Origin: Gonocerus acuteangulatus
Taxonomy: Eukaryota; Arthropoda; Insecta; Hemiptera; Coreidae
Assembly: GCA_946811695.1 (NCBI GenBank)
Contig: OX328132.1
Coordinates: forward strand, 96,844,022 to 96,908,021
Length of the DNA: 64,000 bases
Direction: 5' to 3'
Part shown: piece after piece, positions 11,584 to 23,799 of the stretch
How the letters are laid out: the number at the start of each line of letters is the position of its first letter
Position numbering within the stretch: position 1 is the first letter of the stretch
Program-made: the position numbers and the translations under genes
Notes under the pieces: model-generated
Told to the model about the DNA's origin: nothing
What the model saw: the letters and a program-made list of their open reading frames with translations, nothing else
The model's database searches: none

Positions 11584-12120
11584 GGTAAATCTGAAGGAGA
11601 GCGTCCTCAGCACCAATTTTCTTCAATGTTTGCACTATAATGTATTTTGATGCACTAAACACGAATCCGTTAAAAAAAAAGTTGTTCTCAACCAGGACAG
11701 AAGTTATTTAAAAAAAATGTTCCTGTTATGAAGGTTATGATAGAAGAATGCCTAGGACGACTATTGGACATAGAATTCTATTAATTACTGCGAGTTGGAT
11801 TGACTAGGGGTTTGATATCTTCTGAGCGGAACCGCATAGCACATGTGCCCAAAAGCGACAGTTTACGACAAGTCAGCTACCACAGTTGAGTCTAAATTTC
11901 AATTACACTTCGTCATTAAGGACTATTGCGCATGCGCGTGTTTACAAATACGCTGTCTTTTATAACCTCCATAACAGTGAACTTTAGTGCTTAATAACTT
12001 CATTCCTAGTTGAGAGCAATTTTTTTTTTTTTAACGGATTCATGTTTAGTGCATCAAAATATGTAATAGTGCAAACTTTGAAGAAAATCAGTGCTGAGGA
12101 CGCTCTCCTTCAGATTTACC
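11584..12120. mobile_element. GGTA-family foldback (copy 3), 8-bp TSD
   Basis: Termini GGTAAATCTGAAGGAGAGCG and its exact reverse complement. AAAAAAAG flanks both sides (11,576-11,583 and 12,121-12,128), an 8-bp target duplication. There is no ORF. An 8-bp duplication fits hAT-like or other 8-bp families, but the GGTA terminus is not the usual hAT one. Confidence 0.85.
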
Positions 12121-12128
12121 AAAAAAAG

Positions 12129-14362
12129 TTATTAATATTATGATACTTCGATAAATTTGTCCCATATATTGCTCCTTAAAAAAAAATCTACAAAGAATTA
12201 CTAACAAGCATACTACATACATAGAGCCTAATATAGATAAAGCATTGATCAAAATCTTAGAAAAGAATCAAGATTACAAATAATAACAAATGATATTGGA
12301 GTTTCAATCTTTGAAATAAAATAAAAAGAGCTAATAGTGCAACATAACAGAAAGGTATTCAGGATAAAGATGACAACTCAATAAACACAAAGTTATTATG
12401 ATTTGAGTCACAATAACATGGAGCATAAGTAATATAACATAAAATTTCACATGGAACAGCAATATTCTCTAAAGATAGTTTTATTACATGTTCGCATCAT
12501 GTGAAAACAATTTTGAATCCTTTCATCCACAAAAATCACCATGACATTCCTTCGTTCTCAACAGTTATACTGGCAATTGCCTTAATTTCAAGGATAAGGA
12601 TTGTATAGTAGCAACAAGATATTTAGATGAATTGCCAATAAAGTAATGTAATACTCAATATTTGAAAGAGAGGCCTAGATTGATTATTAAACAAATTAAA
12701 GGATGAAAACATAATATCAAAAGAGTTTCCAAACCCCTTAGCTATAAGAAAAACGAAAGAGATTTATTAAAGATCTCAATTATACAATAAAACATAGAAT
12801 AACAATATTTTATTGTTTATTCATAATTACCTTCACCATAAATAATCAATTGCAGATAGCATACAAAGTAGAATCTTGGTAAGAAAGAAAATTTTCAAAC
12901 AAAACACTATCAAACAAAAGTGGTCCGAACAGTTGACAACAGATATTCACGATGGTAAAACAGAAATTAAATATTGTCATTATTAAACTTGAATCACCAA
13001 AACCGAAATATAAACCCTATGAAAATAGAATTAAATAATTGTCTAATTACCTTTTTTAGTAGAAGTTAATGACTTGCGAACAACATTATTTCAAAATAAA
13101 TACTGATATTTTGTAAGAATCCCAACCGCCTTCACCTGAAAATTTATATGGAGACCGCCAAGGTGGTTACAAATCAAACAGCTAGTTGAAATGAAAGTAG
13201 GAGAGTAGTGTGGCGTTTATGACGTCATATTAGCTTATTGTCATTTGTATAAAAATGAATAAATTCTCGACGCACTTAATTTAATTTATTAATTCATTAT
13301 TTATTATTTATTGCAGAGTTTGCAAATAACATAAAATACATTTTGAGGCAATCAACGATAAAGTACAAAAACCAAAGTAGTTGATAATTGCTTAGTTAAA
13401 TTATACGGACTCAGGATTATGTTGAAAAGAAAGACTTTTATTGCTTATTAACTATTATCTCGTTAATGGATACTTTAAGAAAACGGGATTGGATAGTTCC
13501 AGGCATTTTTACTCACATTCAATTTATCACGAAAACTTTATAAGCCCCCTTACATTTTGAGTGGCTAATTCAATAGGGTTCGATGAACCAAAATTCAATA
13601 TAAAAAGTGTCACGCGAAGAGATTATTTCATAAAAATAAATCGTCAACTTTAATTCTATACATTTACATTCTACTTATGTTCAGGAATATAATGATAATT
13701 TTTTTTTTTTTTTTATTTACTCCGAAAAGATCGTTGACCGTGGATATTTTCGTGATGGACATAGCCGGGATTCAATTACAATAGTTTAGCTAAACTAAAT
13801 TAAATGTAGTTTTTTCAACTATAATGGGCTTCTATGTAAACATTTAAATGAAGAAATGTTTACGAGTGCCTTTTATCAAACTCTTTTCACAAGCTTCAAA
13901 ATATAGAACTTCAAACAGCATTATACTTCTTAAAGAGAGGAAGAAACGATAACCAAACTTAATAAAATGTCTTATTATTGTATATTATTCGAATTAAGGT
14001 AAACACGAATTATTAGAATAAAAAAAAAGTTAACCAAAATTACATCAATTAATATAAAACAACTTTAAGCAACATATCATTTAAAAACAAAAAAAAAACA
14101 AAAAAAAACTGCATTTATAATCAATCGTTGTAAATTGAAAATCTTGGACAATCACCCAGTAAAAAAATAACGTACATTGAAAGTTCTTACTTCTCCAGAA
14201 AACCTAGAAGGCCAAAATTTAGCCTAGTGAATCTTCGTTTTTATTGTTGTCATTGCAATAATTTTTTTTAGAGTTGAGGCAGGAGTAAAAGGAATACAAA
14301 AATAATCGTCAATGAAAACTTGACTTTTTCTGACAGAAAAAAAGGACAGATATAAGAAAAAA
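12129..14362. other. No gene recognised
   Basis: About 2.2 kb of AT-rich sequence. I found no long ORF, no credible splice-linked exons, no tRNA-like sequence and no terminal repeat. Old decayed repeats are likely but not supported. Confidence 0.5.
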
Positions 14363-15318
14363 ACGACTTGCAGGAACTGCGTGATCTTAGCGGGATTCTG
14401 TTCTTATCCCTAGTGTCATATGGAAAGCTTGAAATAGAAAAAGTTATAATTTTGGTTAGACCTTTCAAGAAATATTTTTATGGGCCCAATAGGTCTCGGT
14501 TGACAAGGGTACCTACCTCACTACCTGATATGGAAAATGACTCCCTGGCCTTGTCAAGGTTCGTTCTAGGAAAATACTTCAAACATTTTACATTTCTTGT
14601 CTTCTTTTATTATATTAACAATTTTACAGATAAATGGAATGTAAAAAACAAAAAAACAAAAAAAATTAAATAGTAAGTTAAACAACGACAGAAACCCGTT
14701 CAAAAGAACAAAACAAACACGTTTGAAGTATAACCACTTATTTTTCCTATTGACAATGCCTATTCAAAGATTCCATCAGAACCCTTTTTTTTAGAGAATT
14801 TAGTAAGCGTTGGAAAGGCCACCTTCCACATACCACGGTTTCCCAACCGTTCTCGAGATATTAAGGAAAATATACCAAAGTTCCCAAAACATTTCATGTC
14901 TATTAATAAAATATTTTATTCTGATCCTTCCTTAACTCCAAATTTAAACATCTTTGTTTATATGAATTTCAAATAAGCAGAAATTATTTTAACTGAGTCC
15001 CATGATTTTAAGTACCCAAATCAAAAACGTAATTCAACAAATATTTTTCCTTTTTCCTCAGACACGGTTACAGGTATCGCCTTGAAAATGGTTTCTTTCG
15101 ATTTCCTACGCGAAGAAACCTATAAAACGAGTACTTGCAAGCATATGATGTAGGCGTGATGATTTATTTGCGCGAATTTCGCTAAAAAAAAATGTTCCGG
15201 TCGACAGATTTTGCTGGTTAACAAACCTGACCTTCCAAATTATACTAAAGATTTTTGTACCAAATTTCATCAAAATCGGACCATTATTCACTGAGCTAGA
15301 GCGTGAACAGACAATATA
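14363..15318 (-). mobile_element. Family A fragment, minus strand
   Basis: Begins with the reversed family A 3' end (ACTTGCAGGAACTGCGTGATC). It ends near 15,318 with the box GGTCCGATTTTGATGAAATT (reversed here), which follows the TA array in other copies. The internal text (CTTCGCGTAGGAAATCGAAAG, reversed) is diverged from the copies at 48-60 kb. The 5' hairpin end is missing. Confidence 0.65.
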
Positions 15319-15320
15319 TA

Positions 15321-17383
15321 GGGTAAACCAGACAGTTGTTGACACCCTTAGGACTACATTTCTGCGGCGAAATTTAAAAAAAAATACTTTTTATGAAGGG
15401 ATCAAACTGAAACTTGCTATAGCTCCTCTTTATCTATCCTTAGAAACACTCAAGTGGATTTTTCTTTCAAAAGTTCAATACATTTTAACATATGGCAATA
15501 ATTATGGTAAAAAGTGCAAAAACTAGTTATTGACACCCTGTGGATGGGTTATTGACACTACAGTTATTGACACCCCTTGTACTCTTAACATTTTTTTTTT
15601 CTTATGTTATAATAGGTCATTATAAGGAAATAATATCACAAACATATCATAAACTTTAATGTAATATAAAAAACAATTAAAATATTTCTTCTTTTTTAAC
15701 ATTATGAATATAACTAGTAAAAAAAAAATTAAAAAAAAAATAGATAAAAAATGCAGGTAGGTACTATGTAGCATGAAATAAAATAATTAATTTACATTTC
15801 ATCATCTTCATTTATATCTTCATGAAACTCCAGGATGTAACACGCAAGACAAACAAATTCATCAGACTCGTCACTTTCAGGGATATGTTCATATCCTTTC
15901 AAACATAATGAACTATCAAAATAAATTACCTCTACAATACTGCCACATTTGGAACATTCGGTTAGTTTTTTTTGTTTGTTTAATTTCCCTTTTAGGAATT
16001 TTACTGTTGTTTTCCCACTCCAACCTTTTTGCTTCCTTTTTTTCTGAAATTTTTCTTTTTTCTTCTATATTAGCTTCCAGCATTAGTTTTCATTGTTTAC
16101 TTGTGACGAATGACATGTGATGTGACAAATGAATAATTTGAATGTTTCTTTTCGGAGATTCTGGCCATTATAGCACTTGAGCCAAGCTGATTCCCTTTGG
16201 ATATCGAGGAGGAGTTGTTAATAATAAATATGTGGCAGGCATAGTTTCAGGTGTAGTATGACTTTCAGTACCTTCTTGAAGTCCTATGGTATCTTTATTT
16301 GGTTTTGAAGTGACGATCTCTAACCGCTTTAAATATTAGCTTCAGAAACACGTGCGTTGGCCCCAGTAACGGCTTCGGAAATCCTCTCTGTATAGATGGG
16401 TGCCTTTGTAAGAAAGCCTTTTACCAGCCAACACCAGTACAATTACCTTTAAAGGGAGGGCTCATATTTTTAAATTCAATAAATTCTTTTAGGGATTGCA
16501 AAATGTAATTTTTCTTCCTCAAGAATCCCTTTTTCGCACATTTTTCTATCCAAGCAACTAGAGTTAGTTTGTCTTTATCCGAAAGAATTTACCGTGGTCC
16601 AAACAATGATATTACAAATTTGTCGCTTAATCTGAAGTGCAGATTTGATTAAATAGTTTGGACGCCGATTTAATGGAGGAGCCATCCTTTATGGCCTTCA
16701 AGGCATTCTCTAAATCCTTCTGGCAATAACTGAGTTTCATAGGAATACTAACACCTGTTATAGACACAGTAGAAACTTTATTATTAGGAACTGATAGTGT
16801 CAATAACTAGTCATTGAACCCAAAAACTAGTAATTGACACCCCATGTCAATAACTAGTTACACTTGAATTAAAGTTAAAAAAACATTGCCGATTAATCAG
16901 GAAGTTTAAATTATTAACATCAAAACAAAACCATCAATATTTAAAATTAAATCATAATTTACTTATTGACATGGGGTGTCAATAACAAAATACTTTGGAA
17001 AAAAATGACCAGTTATTGACACCCCTGTATAATAATATTTAAATAGATTATTTTAATTTAAAACCACTCAAGACACTTCAATTATACATTAACAAACGAT
17101 ATAAAGTACTTAACTTTATTGCAATATATGTAGGAAGAGAGTAGGAACAAAAACATTGAATGGAAATCCTTCAGGAAATCATAACCTTGTAGCCATTAAC
17201 TGGCTCTCGTCTTGGAGGTATTAATTTTAAAGCCTTCCCTGTGGTTAGTTTTTTAATCAGGTATATCATAGATGACTTAGAGGACCCGTCAATCATTAGT
17301 TTCCTGTGTTTCATAAAATGAAATTAGAACTAGTTCGCTTATTTCTTTAAGTTGAAGTTTGGGTTGTCAATAACTTTCTGGTT

Positions 17384-17388
<5 letters not shown>
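15321..17388 (-). mobile_element. pogo/Tigger-like transposon relic
   Basis: Inverted ends GGGTAAACCAGA and TCTGGTTTACCC are each flanked by TATA. Inside, the minus strand holds broken pieces of a pogo-type transposase (15,800-16,760). The word TTATTGACACCCC and variants recur about ten times in both orientations near both ends (for example 15,327, 15,516, 15,564, 16,831, 16,990, 17,013 and 17,367), like subterminal binding sites. Confidence 0.8.
15833..16770 (-). pseudogene. pogo/Tigger transposase fragments
   Basis: Minus strand, 5' to 3': MKLSYCQKDLENALKAIKDG, an N-terminal helix-turn-helix of pogo type. It is followed by ILSDKDKLTLVAWIEKCAKK and FPKPLLGPTHVF-type text, the CENP-B-like DNA-binding part. 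The DDE catalytic core is largely gone. A basic coiled stretch (EEKRKISEKKEAKR) and a C-terminal Cys-rich finger (CSKCGS...CLACY, acidic tail) follow, ending near 15,797. Stops and at least one frameshift in an A run break it. It is internally deleted. Confidence 0.8.

Positions 17389-17430
<42 letters not shown>
17389..17430. repeat. (TA)n array between two transposons
   Basis: Pure TA repeat lying exactly between the pogo-like and IS630-like elements. Both insert at TA. Confidence 0.95.
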
Positions 17431-17434
<4 letters not shown>

Positions 17435-18768
17435 GTCCAAAATAAGACGGATCAAACTAATTTTGCGGCCAAACGGTTGATCTGAGAAAAACAAACTCTT
17501 TACTGCAAACCGCACTTCGATATCTTTAAAATCAAATATGTTTCGTGCGATTCAAATTTCATTGTTTTAAATTAAAACGATTTTTTAGAAGCACTTACAG
17601 AGGTCGGTTATGAATGTGTGATGCATGACTTTGAGGTATTTTTTCCTCAACTTTCTGAAAAAAATATGGCCGATCCTCTAAAAGAAATATTTTTCCTAAT
17701 AACATTAATAAAATTGAAAATAAGGCATATTTTTAAGTATTTATTCTTTAGGGATTAACTAAGCTAAATCTAATCATTCATGTTATCTATCTAATTCTTT
17801 GGATCCGAGATTCCTTATTGGATTATCATTCATTATTTTGTATTTGTTCATTATTAGTGTAATATTCGCTTTCAACCATGAAATTCACAAGTTGTGAGAT
17901 TGTGGATATGATTATTTTTTTTCGGGGAGTGTAGACGTAAAGCTCGGTTGGCTGCTCGACTTAACGCGCAGTATTACCCAACCCGAGTTCATCCGTCTTA
18001 CAAAATGATTTTGCGCATGGTGTCAAACACCCGACAAGGACATTTCTCTTTCACCAGAAGACATCGTTGAAGAGACCAGGACATCATCTTGGACCTTGTT
18101 AGGAGAAATGCCCACACCAGTGTTTGGGAGATTGCCAGAGAAACACGGATTTCAAGAAGAAATGTTCACCGTACACTTCAGCGCAGTAAGTACAACCCCA
18201 TCCTTGTATCAATACCTTTCAAATAGGGATATGGATGTGAGGGAGATAACATGAATGATCAGATTTAGCTTAGTTAATCCCTAAAGAATAAATACTTAAA
18301 AAAATATGCCTTATTTTCAATTTAATTAAAGTTATTAGGAAAAATATTTCTTTTAGAGGATCGGCCATATTTTTTTCTAAAATATGAGGAAAAAATACCG
18401 CAAATTCATGTATCACACATTCATAACCGACTACTGTAAATGCTTCCAAAAAATCGTTTTAATTTAAAACAATGAAATTTGAATCGCACGAAACATATTT
18501 GATTTTAAAGATATCGAAGTGCGGTTTGCAGCAAAGAGTTTCTTTTTAATTCCCTTTAAAATTATGTGCATAATAATAGGGGTCATCCGCGAACCTCAAC
18601 ATTTCAGCGAGCGCCGAGCGCCGAGCGCACATGCGCGGTGAATATGTTAAATAATGGACATATTTGGAAAGCTTAGATCAAGATCTACAACTTTTTCGTC
18701 TGACATTTTTTTCTCAGACCAACTGTTTGGCCACAAAATTAGTTTGAGCCGTCTTATTTGGGACACCC
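17431..18768 (+). mobile_element. IS630/Tc1-superfamily relic with ~370-bp TIRs
   Basis: Starts GGGTGTCCAAAATAAGACGG and ends with GGGACACCC after the matching inverted arm (about 18,230-18,768). Arms agree over several hundred bases. TA flanks are expected. Only an N-terminal transposase part remains in the middle, so it is an internally deleted copy. Confidence 0.8.
17900..18230 (+). pseudogene. Helix-turn-helix N-terminus of an IS630-type transposase
   Basis: With one early frameshift and an internal stop, the frame reads RLAARLNAQYYPTRVHPS, then RRNAHTSVWEIARETRISRR and NVHRTLQRSKYNP. This is the order of the paired helix-turn-helix region of insect IS630/mariner-type transposases, where a regulatory-like second HTH recognises the terminal repeats. 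The catalytic DDE part is absent. Confidence 0.7.
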
Positions 18769-18778
18769 TGTATATACA

Positions 18779-18975
18779 TATATATATACATACATACATA
18801 CATAGATACATACCTACATAGATACATACATACATACATACATACAAATTTGAACCAACATTATTTTCGTTCTCTAATGGTTCTGAAACGTAAAATTTTC
18901 CAGTAGGCACTTCCGGATTGTGTCATGAGGTCAACCTTATAAGTGGGTTTCCTCCCTATGGCGGGAGGGAGCTAA
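18779..18975 (-). mobile_element. Family A 5' end, minus strand
   Basis: On the minus strand it shows the family A start: hairpin around CCATAGGGAGGAA, then CTTATAAGGTTGA, CAATCCGGAAGTGCC, CGTTTCAGAACC, then a TATG/TA-type microsatellite (18,771-18,845). The rest of the element is missing. Confidence 0.75.
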
Positions 18976-20639
18976 TAAGTGGGGAATAGTATGTCCAGTT
19001 TTATTTTCATTCAAAGTAATATTTTACATCGACTTTTCGGCTTCTATGTCATTATTTATTTAGGCTAAATTAAAACAAATGTCATTATCAGCTTCGTTAC
19101 CATGAGAACTGAACCATTTGTTCTGTATCCTTTCCAGCTCAGAATCTATCTGAATTTTTCAAAATATGTTTTTCACTGTTTGCAAGGTATTGAGGTGTAA
19201 ATTTTGCGCTAGGACATAATTGATTCTAGCACTGTTTTTTTGGTGTAGCCCGTTTTATCAACTTCGTAATTTGTGACATATAGTACACCCACTTGACTGC
19301 AATATGCTTGTCTATTGTCATTGATATGCTGCCTACATTTTTGCATCTGCTTGGTGGAAAGGGGGCACGGATCGCTCTCGTTTAGGTTTAAGTTGGAGCC
19401 ATGTCGTCGGCAGAGTTCTTATGCGCCGATAAGCCATCGGCGCAATGCTATCAACGGCGGTTCTTCGGTAACATAAGCAAGCATATAGTGACTGTTGTGC
19501 GTCTTTGCGTGGATTTACGGCCCCACAGCACGACACCGCAAAATCACTACACATAGTACTCTGTACTTCTACACTTGCATAAAGTTACCTACAATACACA
19601 TCCCAGGATCACCTCCACTGGGTGCTATCAGTTGCATTACCCAATAAAAATAGTGTGTGATGTTAAGATTTGCAATATGTTCTCTTTTGAGCAACCATTT
19701 CTCCACATTCGTTCCCACTAAACGACTATACTTCCCTTATCATCATGTTTATTGGGTAGTGCATTTTATACCTACTGCAAAGTGTACACGGGATGGGGGC
19801 CTTAAATAACAGCAACTACGTACATCAGTCGCTAACCACAGGCTTATTATTAATATTATTTGTAGTTACATTGAGAAAAGAATTTCGTTCTACTTTCGCT
19901 ACTCTCCTCTAGGACGTGCCTAGGAACTCGTCGTCTTATGCATCCTAAATCATACTTATGCGCTTTATAATGATCGTCAAACTTTTAGGGGTTGCTTCAC
20001 TTTGGTTTTAGGCTTTCAAATCAGCCTTTGAGTTCATGCCACTGTATGGGCATGTTTTTATTTTTCACGTTTTATTTTTCTGTTTCTGAGGTAAAAACTG
20101 AAGTTTTGGATCCCGATATTTTTTTATTGTTATTTCTTTAACATTGACTAAGGAATACAACAGCGAAATCCTTATCCGTTTTATTTTCCATTTGTTTTTG
20201 AAACAACCATATGCATTAGAGCACAATGAATAACTTTTAATAATGTTGTCGCACATGTAAGTAAAAAAAAATTCTTGAATCTAAAAAAGATGAGAAAGCA
20301 GGTAAAATGGTCATCTGAATCAACCTCTTTTTCTCTTAAATAAATGAAAACAAGATAAATTATAACCCCCAACAACAGTGACATAACCTCATAGACTTTT
20401 TGTTTTTTACCAACTCTTGTTTAAATATTTTTTCGATTGAAGAAAGGCCCATAAAATCCTCTTATATTTAATAATACCTGTATTACAATTTGGGATGAAA
20501 TCTACGTCGATTGAATTTTATTTTAAGCTTATTTTAGAAGAAATATCTTGCCTGGCTGTCAGTCCAGGAAACGAATGCCCAAAAACAGCTTTAGATGGAA
20601 ATACTTGGAACACAATTTTTGACTTCATAACTAGTTTGG
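18976..20639. other. No gene recognised
   Basis: A 73-codon minus-strand frame at 19,333-19,554 has higher GC than its surroundings but no domain I recognise and no clear splice partners. The rest is AT-rich without repeats that I can match. Confidence 0.45.
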
Positions 20640-21015
20640 ACTAGTTAGGAGGTCAACATATCAAAAGTCACACCCGTAGCCTCTGAGCCGGGGGAGGGGA
20701 TTAGAAGGTCCCATTTGTCGGGTTTTCGCTTGTATCTCGGAAACCATGCGTCCTTACGACATGACTATTCTATAACAAAATGAAAGCTGATTACATTCGC
20801 TACAAGTTCTACTCAATCGCATTTCTTGAGATATCCGCTCTTTAAATTCTGAAATTTTGGGAAAAAAAAACACACACTTTTTGGCCGGATCAACAATGAA
20901 CAATGAGCCCAAAAAATAAATGGCGGTTATAGGGGCTGTAGAGCATTACATTCCCTTAAATAATATATATTACTTTATTATTTCATGTAATTTCCTTCAA
21001 ACGTTAAAACAATTT
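20640..21015 (+). repeat. Left arm of a 5.6-kb-spaced inverted repeat
   Basis: Contains TCGGGTTTTCGCTTGTATC, AACAATGAGCCCAAAAAATAA and TAATATATATTACTTTATTA, all found in reverse at 25,806-26,222. Divergence is moderate. The pair brackets the hairpin, Penelope-like element and tandem array. Confidence 0.75.
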
Positions 21016-21073
21016 CAGTGTTCATCGTGAAATCTGAAATTTGGCGACAACTGTCAACTAATGAATCCTTCAA

Positions 21074-21412
21074 AAGTTCATTACTTAGAAGACCTCATAG
21101 TTACTTACTAAGAACAGTAAAGACACTTCAACTGACCTTTAAAAACAACAATAACAATACTTATATCCAGTTACTGAAATATCACTTTCCTCAACCAGGT
21201 ATATTCTTAAACTTGGCAATGTTTAGTTTTCTCTCTAAAGATAATTTCGGCACAAAAAAAAAAACATTGCCAAGTTTAAGAATATACCTGGTTGAGGAAA
21301 GTGATATTTTAGTAACTGGATATAAGTATTTTTATTGTTGTTTTTAAAGGTCAGTTGAAGTGTCTTTACTGTTCTTAGTAAGTAACTATGAGGTCTTCTA
21401 AATAATGAACTT
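21074..21412. repeat. Near-perfect 339-bp hairpin
   Basis: The arms (21,074-21,230 and 21,256-21,412) match almost completely around a short A-rich loop. No target duplication was identified. A 109-codon ORF across it is a palindrome artefact. Confidence 0.85.
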
Positions 21413-21878
21413 GGACATTTCTTTCTTGTATCATCTTTTGTATTGGCAAATATTTTTGGTTGAAAATATCGTACACTTAATACACCAACTCATACTACTT
21501 TTTGGGAGTGTAGGATGGTAAGGCGTTTTTGGGGGTTTTAGGAGGAGATATTTCTCGCTTTCTGGGGAAGGGAGTGTTTTTTTGTGGGGGGAGGAACTTG
21601 GCCTCTATTTCACATTTATGTTTTTTTTTTTGGGAGATCATTACTTTTTTCTAAGTATTAATTAAAATTTAGTTATCGCATACCTACTGGCTTTTGTACT
21701 TCATATAAAACCAGGGTCCTTGGATTCTGCATAATGTTCTCCTTATTGCTTGATATTTGATACCAATAATCAACCTACATACATCTAATCACTAGACTAG
21801 AAAAGTTAGAAGCTATTCCAGATGACAGTAATCTAGTGGTCAAATTGAGAAGATATGGTCGACCGTTCGGAAGTAGGA
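21413..21878. other. No gene; G-rich patch
   Basis: Includes a G-rich stretch (TTTTTGTGGGGGGAGGAAC near 21,580) and no recognisable gene. Its last part (GGTCAAATTGA near 21,840) pairs with the sequence after the Penelope-like element as a probable target duplication. Confidence 0.5.
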
Positions 21879-21954
21879 AGCGTTGATCGTCGGGGTTTCG
21901 GTCAGTGTTCTTATTCAATAAAACACATTTTATTTGCTAAAATGTATATTTATT

Positions 21955-21996
21955 GCCGCCAACGTTTCGGCTTGCTATACAAGCCATCTTCAGGGC
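21955..21996 (-). ncRNA. Hammerhead-like ribozyme motif (copy 3)
   Basis: Minus strand: GCC, CTGAAGA, T, stem II GGCTTG/CAAGCC with loop TATAG, GAAACGTT, GGC. This is the best-paired copy in the window, together with its partner at 23,758. Confidence 0.6.
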
Positions 21997-22106
21997 TGTA
22001 AAAACATATATGGTATAACAATCGTAAGGACAGAAACAATAACAAAAAACAACAAAAAAAAAGGCTAGAAACATTAACATAAATATGAGTACCTATATGC
22101 TTGAAA

Positions 22107-22111
<5 letters not shown>

Positions 22112-22171
<60 letters not shown>
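22112..22171. repeat. (TA)n array
   Basis: TA repeat separating the left terminal repeat from the coding remnant. The long Tyr-Ile frames across it are artefacts. Confidence 0.95.
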
Positions 22172-22173
<2 letters not shown>

Positions 22174-22175
22174 CC

Positions 22176-22952
22176 GATGGCTCCTTATCCACCGATTGGT
22201 ACACCAAACCCACTTACTCTGGCCGACTCCTCCATTACCAATCCTCACGCCCCCCTCATCAAATCCTCAATACAGCTAGAAAACTAATATTTCGATCCCT
22301 TACCCTATCTGATCCTAAATTTCATCCCAAAAACACATCCCGACTCCTAGAAATTCTCAAAGCCAATGGATTCCCGAAACACACCATCACCTCCCTCATA
22401 AATTCAATTAAAAATCCTAAACCCCCCTCCACCTCGCAAGATAGTGTCGCCCCCCTATTCAGATCCCTTCCGTACATCCCTAACCTCTCTGAAAAAATCC
22501 AAAAATCCCTCAGAAGCACATTTCCCAACCTAAATCTAGGTCTATCCACTAAAAATAAACTGAAAACCCTATATACCACACTCAAAGACCCCATCCCACA
22601 AGGAAATAGATCCAACGTCGTTTACCGAATTCCTTGCTCTACACCACACTGCAACAGCACTTACATTGGACAGACGAAGAACCGCATTCATAGCAGACTC
22701 ACAACACACAAATACAACATTAAGAACAGAGACATTAAAATCGCACTTTCTAGACACGCTATCACGGACGGACATAAATTTGATTTCCAAAACTTCTCCA
22801 TCCTCTCCACTGAACCCAACCTTGAGAAGCGTCTCCTTTCTGAATCCATATATATCCATTTAGAAAACAATCCCGTCAATGACAAAATTAACAAAGAAGT
22901 CATCTCCTCAACCTATTCCAACATTTTCCATATCCTCAAAACCTCCCGTTAG
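22176..22952 (+). CDS. Penelope-like RT C-terminus plus GIY-YIG endonuclease (partial)
   Basis: An open frame of 258 codons to TAG with no start codon, because the 5' part is lost. It opens with DGSLSTDWYTKPTYSGR, the conserved region just after the Penelope RT catalytic core. A linker follows, then the GIY-YIG nuclease from about codon 155: VVYRIPCSTPHCNSTYIGQT (the Y...YIG pair), R at NRIHSRLTTH, then ALSRHAITDGHKF and EPNLEKRLLSESIYI, which holds the catalytic Glu region. The related nuclease cuts target DNA to prime reverse transcription. It has no internal stop, so decay is recent relative to other copies here, but it cannot mobilise alone. Confidence 0.88.
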   Translation, partial: DGSLSTDWYTKPTYSGRLLHYQSSRPPHQILNTARKLIFRSLTLSDPKFHPKNTSRLLEILKANGFPKHTITSLINSIKNPKPPSTSQDSVAPLFRSLPYIPNLSEKIQKSLRSTFPNLNLGLSTKNKLKTLYTTLKDPIPQGNRSNVVYRIPCSTPHCNSTYIGQTKNRIHSRLTTHKYNIKNRDIKIALSRHAITDGHKFDFQNFSILSTEPNLEKRLLSESIYIHLENNPVNDKINKEVISSTYSNIFHILKTSR

Positions 22953-22995
22953 GTAATCCCACCCGGTTCGTTGCCCTATTCCCACACACCGTCTG

Positions 22996-23256
22996 ATCCT
23001 TCCTTGTACCTGCAATACCCATCGGCAAGTCCTTTATCTTTACCGCCGTCCCTCTGTCCTTACTCCCAGGTCGACTTTCCCCAACCCCCTCACCCCCATC
23101 CTCTCCTGTCTAGCCCTGGCCCAATCCTTCCCTGTACCTGCAATATCCATCGGCAAGTCCTTTATCTTTACCGCGGTCTTTACCCTCTATCCTTACTCCC
23201 AGCCCCACTTCTCTCCACCCCCTCCCCCCTTCTCTACTGTCTAGCCCTGACCCATC
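22996..23256 (+). repeat. Two tandem 127-bp units in the Penelope 3' region
   Basis: The unit with TGTACCTGCAATA and CGGCAAGTCCTTTATCTTTA starts near 22,996 and again near 23,123, with a third partial start near 23,250. It lies just after the stop codon, in the presumed 3' untranslated region, and is C-rich unlike the surroundings. Confidence 0.8.
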
Positions 23257-23339
23257 CTTCCAGTCTTCAGAAATGTTCTCTTCTTGAAACGGGACAGTTC
23301 TCAATCTTCTCAATAGGTATGTTACTATGACACTTGTAC

Positions 23340-23392
23340 TGTATTCGCTTGGATACCATATACATGTATATTTATTTATATTGCTATTATTA

Positions 23393-23458
<66 letters not shown>

Positions 23459-23562
23459 TTATATTTATATTTTCAAGCATATAGGTACTCATATTTATGT
23501 TAATGTTTCTAGCAATAGGTATGTCACTATACAGGTATATTTATTTATATTGCTATTATTAT

Positions 23563-23635
<73 letters not shown>

Positions 23636-23695
23636 TTATATTTATATTTTCAAGCATATAGGTACTCATATTTATGTTAATGTTTCTAGCCTTTT
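23340..23695. repeat. Duplicated (TA)n plus flank
   Basis: TA arrays at about 23,395-23,458 and 23,566-23,632 are each preceded by TTTATTTATATTGCTATT and followed by CAAGCATATAGGTACTCATA. The terminal repeat start is thus duplicated in tandem. Confidence 0.85.
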
Positions 23696-23757
23696 TTTTC
23701 GTTGTTTTTTGTTATTGTTTCTGTCCTTACGATTGTTATACCATATATGTTTTTACA

Positions 23758-23799
23758 GCCCTGAAGATGGCTTGTATAGCAAGCCGAAACGTTGGCGGC
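23758..23799 (+). ncRNA. Hammerhead-like ribozyme motif (copy 4)
   Basis: Plus strand partner of the motif at 21,955, with identical core and stem II. It lies in the 3' terminal repeat, downstream of the endonuclease. Confidence 0.6.

Noticed and set aside
19333..19554. GC-richer minus-strand ORF as a gene
   Set aside because: No domain, Cys/Arg-rich composition without a pattern, and no splice-linked neighbours.
22322..22903. Minus-strand ORFs of 71-97 codons
   Set aside because: Shadows of the plus-strand Penelope RT/GIY-YIG frame, which has the recognisable motifs.
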